From an uncultured Lachnospiraceae bacterium (GTDB lineage Bacteria > Bacillota > Clostridia > Lachnospirales > Lachnospiraceae): a stretch of 64,000 bases of DNA. Each line of letters begins with the position of its first letter. The stretch's first letter is position 1. Location: positions 1 through 64,000 of the forward strand of contig CAKQYS010000001.1 of NCBI GenBank assembly GCA_934293375.1, read 5' to 3'. The notes under the pieces are model-generated. The model saw nothing but the letters and a program-made list of their open reading frames with translations, did no database searches and was not told the DNA's origin. Shown here in pieces: positions 58,387 to 64,000 of this stretch. A program made the position numbers and the translations under genes.

Positions 58387-59637
58387 ATGGGAAATATTGA
58401 TAGCATCACAAGAGACTATTTGTCGAAGGATGATGTATTTGCAGATGTGGTGAATTTAGTGCTGTTTTCCGGACAGGACATTGTCAGGGCAGAGAATATT
58501 GCACCGGCGGATACAACAGAGAGCATTATGGTCACACTGGACAAGGATACGGCAGACGGATCTTCCGGTAAGAAGCGTTATGTGGAACAAAGATACCGTG
58601 ATATTATGCGGCATGTGCAGTTTAACCGGCAGTATGGGTTCTGTGCAAGGATGATCGTGGGAGTCGAGAGTCAGAGCCATACGCATTATGCGATGCCGGT
58701 ACGCAATATGGTATATGATGGTTTAACCTACAGCAACCAGGTCAGGCAGTTAGCAGATCAGCATAAGAACGAAGGATATAGTGGGATGTCATCTGCGGAG
58801 TTTTTGTCAGGCCTTCGGAAGGAAGACCGTCTTGTTCCGGTTGTTACTATGGTGGTATGCTTAGGACAGGAGCAGTGGGATGGTCCGGTCAGTCTGCATG
58901 AAATGCTGGACTTCGAGGATATGCCGGAAGAACTCATAAGGCAGATTCCAGACTACCGGTTATTTATTTTACAGATGCGGGATTACTATGCGGGTATGGA
59001 AGATCAGCTGACCTCCAGCTTAGGACTGGTCATGGGAGCATTGAACCATACGGAATCAAAGGAGAGCTTCTTGTCTTATGTGACAGATCATCAGGATGCA
59101 ATGTCAAGGCTGTCAACGAGTGCAGGTGCGATATTGAATGAATTATGTGGGTTAGAGATCCCAGATGAAGAATTGGAGGGAGATGAGGTGAATATGTGTC
59201 AGGCGGTGAAGGAGATACGGGAAGAAGGAAGAGAAGAGGGTTTGAAGCGTGGCATAGAGTTGTGCACAAATGATGTGCCAGAGGAAGACTTGAGTGAGAG
59301 TGAGGCAACAATGTGTCAGGCAGTGAAGGAGATACGGGAAGAAGGAAGAGAAGAGGGTTTGAAGCGGGGCATAGAGTTGTGCACAAATGATGTGCCAGAG
59401 GAAGACTTGAGTGAGAGTGAGGCAACAATGTGTCAGGCAGTGAAGGAGATACGGGAAGAAGGAAGAGAAGAGGGAAGAGAAGAAGGAAGAGAAGAAGGAA
59501 GAGAAGAAGGTCTAAAGCAGGGCATTGCACTTACAAAAGCGATTTTGAAACTGCATATGCAGGGATTGGATGTGCAGACAATTGCTGACAGGTTGGAGAT
59601 AGATATTGATCAGGTAGCACATGTAATTGAGGAATAG
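58387..59637 (+). CDS. Rpn family recombination-promoting nuclease/putative transposase with internal repeats
   Basis: 416 residues. The N-terminal 260 are PD-(D/E)XK nuclease-like: YLSKDDVFADVVNLVLFSGQ, then RMIVGVESQSHTHYAMPVRN (E-x-Q-like core) and MPVRNMVYDGLTYSNQV, RLVPVVTMVVCLGQEQWDGP. Family members cut DNA and raise RecA-independent recombination in E. coli, and are often mislabelled transposases. Residues about 270-385 contain two and a part 39-residue repeats with EEGREEG helices. The end (LHMQGLDVQTIADRLEIDIDQV) resembles a small HTH. GGAGGGAGTAC precedes the ATG. No terminal inverted repeats are seen. Confidence 0.82.
   Translation: MGNIDSITRDYLSKDDVFADVVNLVLFSGQDIVRAENIAPADTTESIMVTLDKDTADGSSGKKRYVEQRYRDIMRHVQFNRQYGFCARMIVGVESQSHTHYAMPVRNMVYDGLTYSNQVRQLADQHKNEGYSGMSSAEFLSGLRKEDRLVPVVTMVVCLGQEQWDGPVSLHEMLDFEDMPEELIRQIPDYRLFILQMRDYYAGMEDQLTSSLGLVMGALNHTESKESFLSYVTDHQDAMSRLSTSAGAILNELCGLEIPDEELEGDEVNMCQAVKEIREEGREEGLKRGIELCTNDVPEEDLSESEATMCQAVKEIREEGREEGLKRGIELCTNDVPEEDLSESEATMCQAVKEIREEGREEGREEGREEGREEGLKQGIALTKAILKLHMQGLDVQTIADRLEIDIDQVAHVIEE
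59194..59512 (+). repeat. 117-bp coding repeats plus a GAAGAG-rich run
   Basis: ATGTGTCAGG starts at 59194, 59311 and 59428, exactly 117 bp (39 codons) apart. Units 1 and 2 are nearly identical; the third changes at about 59460 into repeated GAAGAAGGAAGA codons for EEGR. Frame is kept throughout. Confidence 0.9.
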
Positions 59638-59676
59638 TTTGCTGAAGGGTTATTATGAATAAAAAGGGATAGAGAG

Positions 59677-60087
59677 ATGGTAAAAAGAATTGTAAAAGGA
59701 ACTAGTATATTTGCACGAAAGGCTCAGCCGGCTACAGAGGCGGATAAACAGGTTGTGATCGATCTGCTTGATACACTGCGTGCCAACAGGGAGCATTGCG
59801 TAGGTATGGCAGCCAATATGATCGGAGTGAATAAGTCGATCATTGTGGTGGCTACAGGTCCGTTTCAGTTTGCGATGGTGAATCCTGTGATCACAAAGAA
59901 AGCTAAAGAATACGAAACAGAAGAGGGATGTTTGTCATTAGAAGGGGTCAGAACATGCAAGAGATATCAGGATATTGAAGTGGAGTATTTGGATCAGAAT
60001 TTCAAGAAGCAGAGTGGCAAGTTTTCGGGTTGGACAGCACAGATCATTCAGCATGAGATTGACCACTGCAATGGAATTGTGATATAA
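59677..60087 (+). CDS. Atypical peptide deformylase-like protein
   Basis: 136 residues, shorter than the deformylase at 12.4 kb. Motif II EEGCLSLEG and motif III IIQHEIDHCNGI are intact, so metal binding by Cys and two His is expected. Motif I reads VGMAANMIGV, with Met where active deformylases have a Gln that polarises the substrate. The protein ends right after motif III and lacks a C-terminal helix. It may deformylate poorly, act on another substrate, or confer tolerance to deformylase inhibitors; none of this is shown. AGGGATAGAG precedes the ATG. Confidence 0.85.
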   Translation: MVKRIVKGTSIFARKAQPATEADKQVVIDLLDTLRANREHCVGMAANMIGVNKSIIVVATGPFQFAMVNPVITKKAKEYETEEGCLSLEGVRTCKRYQDIEVEYLDQNFKKQSGKFSGWTAQIIQHEIDHCNGIVI

Positions 60088-60141
60088 GATATAGGTATAT
60101 AAAATAACTTAATATTCAGAAAATAAAATGGAGTGGAGAAA

Positions 60142-61407
60142 ATGCAATCAGAGATTACGATAGAACAGTTATATGAGATGCGGCCGGATGGATATCTATT
60201 AGTAGACATTAGGGATGATGCCGGATATGCATATGGCAGTATCCCGGGTGCAGTTCATATTCCTGGGGCCCATCTTGTAAAACTGCTGACAGGCGACACA
60301 CTTCCACAGCAGATCGTGGAGAGTCAGGCGGATCATATTGGTGTAACAAAAGAAACAGAGGATCAAAATGCACGGGATGAAAGACTTCGGGCAGATCTAC
60401 AGGCTGGTAAGAAGCTGATCGTATATTGTCGAAAGGGTGAATTTAGCCTAGATATCGCAGAACATCTGACCGAAAGAGGCGTGCCAGCATATAGCTTAAA
60501 GGGAGGATATCAGCAGTGGCTGTTGGAGTCTATTACAAAAGATATATCAGCTGAAGACGGTCAGCAGGCGGTCACGAGTGAGGATATAGAACAGAGTCTT
60601 AGAAAGAAGTTTAGGAAGAGTATCTGGTGTAAGTTTACGAAAGCAATCAATCAATATGAGCTGGTAAAGGAAGGTGACTGTATTGCGGTCTGTATTTCCG
60701 GTGGCAAGGATTCTATGCTGATGGCGAAACTGTTTCAGGAACTAAAACGCCATAATAAGTTTGCCTTTGAGGTGAAATTTCTTGTGATGGATCCGGGATA
60801 CAGTCCGGCAAATCGCAGGATCATAGAGGAGAATGCAAAGAAGCTGAATATTCCGATCACGATCTTTGAGTCAGATATTTTTGAATCTGTATTTCATGTG
60901 GAGAAGTCTCCATGCTATTTGTGTGCACGAATGAGAAGGGGGCATCTTTACAGTAAGGCAAAGGAAATGGGATGCAATAAGATTGCACTCGGGCATCATT
61001 ATGATGATGTGATTGAGACAATCCTGATGGGAATGCTTTACGGTGCGCAGGTGCAGACGATGATGCCAAAGCTTCACAGTACGAATTTTCCGGGGATGGA
61101 GCTGATCAGACCACTTTATCTTGTCAGAGAGGATGATATTAAGCACTGGAGAGATTATAATCAGCTGTATTTTTTGCAATGCGCCTGTAAATTTACGGAG
61201 ACTTGTTCTTCTTGCAATGCAGATGGACAGTCGGCATCAAAGCGCCTCGAAGTAAAACATTTGATTGCACAAATGAAAGAGACCAATCCATTTGTTGAGG
61301 GTAATATTTTTAAAAGTGTGGAAAATGTGAATCTCAGCACAGTGATCGCATATAAGGAACACGGAGTGAAACATCATTTTCTGGATGATTATGATGTGGA
61401 ATCGTAG
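60142..61407 (+). CDS. Rhodanese-TtcA fusion, tRNA thiolation-like
   Basis: 421 residues. Residues about 1-135 are a rhodanese domain with the active Cys in LIVYCRKGEFS and the GGYQQWL end. Residues about 160-421 are a PP-loop ATPase of the TtcA/TtuA kind: CISGGKDSMLMAKLF, then CYLCARMRRG, ALGHHYDDVIET, and a C-terminal CACKFTETCSSC. TtcA uses an Fe-S cluster held by CxxC pairs to thiolate C32 of tRNA. Having the sulfur carrier in the same chain suggests direct persulfide transfer. ATG 60142 is chosen with GGAG eight bases upstream; GTG 60133 overlaps it. Confidence 0.85.
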   Translation: MQSEITIEQLYEMRPDGYLLVDIRDDAGYAYGSIPGAVHIPGAHLVKLLTGDTLPQQIVESQADHIGVTKETEDQNARDERLRADLQAGKKLIVYCRKGEFSLDIAEHLTERGVPAYSLKGGYQQWLLESITKDISAEDGQQAVTSEDIEQSLRKKFRKSIWCKFTKAINQYELVKEGDCIAVCISGGKDSMLMAKLFQELKRHNKFAFEVKFLVMDPGYSPANRRIIEENAKKLNIPITIFESDIFESVFHVEKSPCYLCARMRRGHLYSKAKEMGCNKIALGHHYDDVIETILMGMLYGAQVQTMMPKLHSTNFPGMELIRPLYLVREDDIKHWRDYNQLYFLQCACKFTETCSSCNADGQSASKRLEVKHLIAQMKETNPFVEGNIFKSVENVNLSTVIAYKEHGVKHHFLDDYDVES

Positions 61408-61453
61408 ATGTCATGATGTGAAGGGTATATGACATTCATTGTGCTGTATGAAT

Positions 61454-61487
61454 AAAAGGACGGCATACTACAATGTCGTCCTTTTTG
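61454..61487. terminator. Bidirectional terminator between the TtcA fusion and aroC
   Basis: AAAAGGACGGCAT at 61454-61466 pairs with ATGTCGTCCTTTT at 61473-61485, one G-U, with A and T flanks. Confidence 0.9.
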
Positions 61488-61518
61488 CTTGTCTGTAACA
61501 GATGCTATGTGAGTTCCA

Positions 61519-62619
61519 TTATTTGTTATAGAAATCCTTTACAGAATCCATCCGGGCGGTCATATTCATGAGCATGCTGTCAAAGATTGTGATACCTGCC
61601 ATGGCTTCTACAACGACAACTGCTCTGGGTGGAATGATCGGATCGTGACGCCCTTTGATCGAGATCTCAATTTCTTCGTGATCCTTATTCACAGTGTTTT
61701 GTGTATGCAGAATAGAAGGGGTAGGCTTGAATGCTGCACGGAAGATGAGCGGAGCCCCGCTTGATATACCACCTAGTACACCACCGGCGTGATTGGTGGC
61801 AGGTGTGATATGCCCGTCCTTCATGATAAATGCATCATTATTTGCAGACCCGGCTGCATGGGAGACACGGAAACCGTCTCCAATCTCAAAACCTTTAACG
61901 GCACCGATAGAGCAGATTGCTTTTGCAAGATTGGCAGAGAGTTTCTCAAATACAGGATCTCCAATACCGGTTGGTAGTCCATCTACAACACATTCCACAA
62001 CCCCACCGACGCTGTCGTGATTCCTGGACATTTCTGTAATATATGTAGAGGCGCGTTCGGCAGCTGCTGCATCTGGCATATAGAGTGCATTTTTCATAAT
62101 CTCGTCTGTGTCAAATGCCTGATCATCTATTTCGATATCTCCAATTGAACGGACATAGGTTGTGAAGCGAACACCTAATTGCCTAAGTGCTTCGATCGCA
62201 ATCGCGCCGCCTGCAACACGGCCTATTGTTTCTCGTCCCGAGGATCTGCCTCCGCCACGGTAGTCTCGAAAACCGTATTTTGCATCAAATGTGTAATCTG
62301 CATGTCCCGGGCGATAGTAGGAGGCAATTTCACTGTAGTCACCGGAACGCTGGGAGGTATTGCGTACCATCATGGAAATCGGTGTGCCGGTTGTCTGTCC
62401 TTCAAAGACTCCGGACAGGATCTCAATCTGATCGGCTTCCTTGCGCGGTGTAGAGAATACTGACTGGCCGGGTTTCCTTCTGTCCATGTATTTCTGGATA
62501 ATTTCCTCAGAGATGGGAATTCCGGACGGACATCCGTCTACGACGACTCCGAGTGCTGCACCGTGAGATTCTCCCCAGGTGGTTATTTTATAAATGTTGC
62601 CAATACTTGATCCTGCCAT
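61519..62619 (-). CDS. aroC: Chorismate synthase
   Basis: 366 residues. Opening GNIYKITTWGESHGAALGVV, then RPGHADYTFDAKYGFRDYRGGGRSSGRETIGRVAGGA and the C-terminal RHDPIIPPRAVVVVEAM region are all diagnostic. It converts EPSP to chorismate with reduced FMN as cofactor, the last common step to aromatic amino acids. The ATG at 62619 (MAGSSIGN) is the family start, but the good ribosome site AAAGGAG lies 28 bases upstream, next to a five-codon ORF. No other aro genes are near. Confidence 0.97.
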   Translation of the reverse strand: MAGSSIGNIYKITTWGESHGAALGVVVDGCPSGIPISEEIIQKYMDRRKPGQSVFSTPRKEADQIEILSGVFEGQTTGTPISMMVRNTSQRSGDYSEIASYYRPGHADYTFDAKYGFRDYRGGGRSSGRETIGRVAGGAIAIEALRQLGVRFTTYVRSIGDIEIDDQAFDTDEIMKNALYMPDAAAAERASTYITEMSRNHDSVGGVVECVVDGLPTGIGDPVFEKLSANLAKAICSIGAVKGFEIGDGFRVSHAAGSANNDAFIMKDGHITPATNHAGGVLGGISSGAPLIFRAAFKPTPSILHTQNTVNKDHEEIEISIKGRHDPIIPPRAVVVVEAMAGITIFDSMLMNMTARMDSVKDFYNK

Positions 62620-62627
62620 ATATGTAT

Positions 62628-62642
62628 TCAGAATGTGATCAT
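62628..62642 (-). CDS. Four-residue upstream ORF before aroC
   Basis: ATG ATC ACA TTC TGA begins four bases after AAAGGAG (62647-62653) and stops eight bases before the aroC ATG. aroC has no ribosome site of its own, so ribosomes may start here and reinitiate. The ORF is too short to score by itself. Confidence 0.35.
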   Translation of the reverse strand: MITF

Positions 62643-62787
62643 TCTGCTCCTTTCTATCATCTGTCATATTTCTATAATAGTACAACGAAAAAGAAAGTAT
62701 CGTCAAGAAGAACAGTTGCAATCAGAACATATTTACTATATAATTCATAACATAGTAAATCTGTAGGAAATGAAAAGAGGGATCGGC

Positions 62788-63315
62788 ATGACATTGAAAC
62801 AGCATGTAATAGATACGATCAAGGAGTGGCAGTTGAAATTGGGAGCATCAGATCATAGTATGGGTTTATATTATCCGAAGCAGTCCTTGTGTCAGTATTT
62901 GAAACTAGGAGATCATATTACCGATGATGCGCTTGTAAGACAGGTGATCCGGTATTTCAAGGAAAATGCACCGGAACTTGGAACTGTTTATGTACAGCCG
63001 CATCAGGATAGATTCTGTATTGAGATAGCAGATGAAGGTATGCATTATGTAGAGACGCAGGTGGCAGTTCCGGATTTTTTGCGGGATTTTCTGGCTGCGT
63101 TAAAGACGCAGCAGATGGATGCGATTTTGGCAGTGTTTCAAGAATATGCATTGCATACGGGAGAGCGAGTGATTCAGGAAAAAGAAGAGGATGGATTAGG
63201 AACTGTATTTTTTTTTGAAAGCGGGCAGGCGGATCCGTATGTGTATTGTGTGAATCAGGATGTCTTTGGGATCACATATCATCGGTTTGCAAAAGAAGAT
63301 TTTGAACAATTGTAA
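62788..63315 (+). CDS. DUF3877 family protein of unknown function
   Basis: 175 residues, soluble. It opens TLKQHVIDTIKEWQLKLGAS and has VYVQPHQDRFCIEI and VPDFLRDFLAALK in the middle and an aromatic C-terminal strand region ending TYHRFAKEDFEQL. The text resembles DUF3877, a family I associate with Lachnospiraceae. AGAGGGATC sets the start at 62788 over 62770. It precedes tcdA by 15 bases and is probably cotranscribed. Function is unknown. Confidence 0.75.
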   Translation: MTLKQHVIDTIKEWQLKLGASDHSMGLYYPKQSLCQYLKLGDHITDDALVRQVIRYFKENAPELGTVYVQPHQDRFCIEIADEGMHYVETQVAVPDFLRDFLAALKTQQMDAILAVFQEYALHTGERVIQEKEEDGLGTVFFFESGQADPYVYCVNQDVFGITYHRFAKEDFEQL

Positions 63316-63330
63316 AAGGGGTAATATAAC

Positions 63331-64000
63331 ATGTTAAATCAATTTTCCAGAACAGAATTGTTATTGGGAGCAGAAGCAATGGAAAAACTGGCGAAAGCGA
63401 GAGTTGCTGTATTTGGTATTGGTGGTGTTGGCGGATATGTGTGTGAGGCGTTGGCACGAAGTGGTGTGGGTGCACTTGACCTGATCGATGATGATAAGGT
63501 GTGTCTGACGAATCTCAACCGTCAGATTATTGCAACGAGGAGTACCATCGGAAAATATAAGGTGGATGTCATGGAAGAGAGGATATTAGATATTAATCCG
63601 GATGCAAAAGTGGTGAAGCATCAATGTTTCTATCTGCCGGAGACAGCAGATGATTTCCGGTTTGAGGAGTATGACTATGTTGTGGACGCAGTAGATACTG
63701 TGACTGCAAAGATTGCACTTGTGATGCAGGCAAAGGAGGCAGGTGTGCCAATCATCAGCAGTATGGGTGCCGGAAACAAGATGGATGCTTCTGCATTTCA
63801 GGTTGCAGATATTTATAAGACCAAGGTGTGCCCTTTGGCAAAAGTCATGCGCCGGGAACTGAAGAAACGCGATGTAAAGAAGCTGAAGGTTGTGTATTCG
63901 GAAGAACCGGCGATTACACCGATTGACGATATGTCGATCAGCTGTAGGACCCATTGTGTGTGTCCGCCGGGTGCTGCACATAAATGTACAGAAAGAAGAG
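63331..64000 (+). CDS. tcdA: tRNA threonylcarbamoyladenosine dehydratase, 3' end outside window
   Basis: 223 codons visible and still open at the window edge. The E1-like/ThiF fold begins FSRTELLLGAEAMEKL, with ATP-binding FGIGGVGGYVCEALARSG and LNRQIIATRSTIGKYKVDVM. VYSEEPAI and a cysteine-bearing CRTHCVCPPG follow. TcdA cyclises t6A37 in tRNA. The usual adenylation motif SMGAGNKMD is present. AAAGGGGTAAT precedes the ATG. The usual length is about 240-265 residues, so only the C-terminus is missing. Confidence 0.93.
   Translation, partial: MLNQFSRTELLLGAEAMEKLAKARVAVFGIGGVGGYVCEALARSGVGALDLIDDDKVCLTNLNRQIIATRSTIGKYKVDVMEERILDINPDAKVVKHQCFYLPETADDFRFEEYDYVVDAVDTVTAKIALVMQAKEAGVPIISSMGAGNKMDASAFQVADIYKTKVCPLAKVMRRELKKRDVKKLKVVYSEEPAITPIDDMSISCRTHCVCPPGAAHKCTERR

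Noticed and set aside
59030..59530. Minus-strand frame encoding a Leu/Phe/Pro-rich repeat protein
   Set aside because: It is the complement of the GAAGAG-rich repeat of the Rpn-like gene; the repeated Leu and Phe simply mirror the EEGR codons.
4..64000. Search for tRNA, rRNA, tmRNA and complete insertion sequences
   Set aside because: Intergenic regions are short and none shows a cloverleaf, rRNA segment, or paired terminal inverted repeats around a transposase gene.

Overview
The window looks like chromosomal DNA from an anaerobic, spore-forming Clostridia species of the Lachnospiraceae type. Support comes from sporulation genes (an alpha/beta-type small acid-soluble spore protein, ylbJ, spoIIM, a SpoIIIE/FtsK translocase), strong AGGAGG ribosome binding sites, consensus sigma-A promoters with 17-bp spacers, a sodium-pumping biotin decarboxylase operon, a DUF3877 gene and Rpn-type nuclease genes. 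The genus cannot be fixed from the sequence alone. Both ends are cut: the window opens inside a coding region and closes inside tcdA. No rRNA, tRNA, CRISPR array or complete insertion sequence was found.

Layout. 0-0.9 kb: the 3' end of an Rpn-like nuclease gene followed by a headless second copy of the same 3' end. 1-3 kb: a secreted fibronectin-like protein, a Nudix hydrolase and an unknown protein. 3-12.9 kb: housekeeping block (rpmB, yloU, fakA/yloV, recG, spore protein, GH5 lipoprotein, rsmD, coaD, coiled-coil protein, CIRCE-controlled hsp20, def). 13-26.2 kb: pnp, cellobiose phosphorylase, tepA, spoIIIE, fhs, folD, rimO, pgsA, cinA. 26.2-31.6 kb: operon for a biotin-dependent, Na+-translocating decarboxylase/transcarboxylase with two different carboxyltransferase subunits. 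31.5-33.9 kb: accessory patch (AAA/DUF4143 ATPase bracketed by two nearly identical terminators, XRE regulator with a palindromic operator, broken surface-protein gene). 34-45.9 kb: ruvAB, zapA, U32 peptidase, ftsW/rodA-type gene, penicillin-binding protein, Nudix, sortase B, Bax-inhibitor-like protein, ylbJ, tmcAL. 46-53.9 kb: LexA-box recA, recX, rny, HAD-Nudix fusion, spoIIM, divergent xerD, metY. 54-64 kb: regulatory and accessory genes (PadR plus membrane protein, TetR plus metallo-beta-lactamase-fold hydrolase with twin operators, full-length Rpn protein with internal repeats, atypical deformylase, rhodanese-TtcA fusion), then aroC, DUF3877 and tcdA.

How the genes work together. The order pnp, tepA, spoIIIE, pgsA, cinA, recA, rny follows the order known from Bacillus subtilis, but about 20 kb lies here between cinA and recA. 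A secreted GH5 glucanase and an intracellular cellobiose phosphorylase suggest use of beta-glucan. fhs and folD form a one-carbon pair. The most unusual items are the Rpn tail cassette, the two-carboxyltransferase Na+ pump operon, the HAD-Nudix fusion that could act on both products of one reaction path, the Xer recombinase missing two usual catalytic residues, and several promoters in which paired palindromes sit exactly on the core elements.
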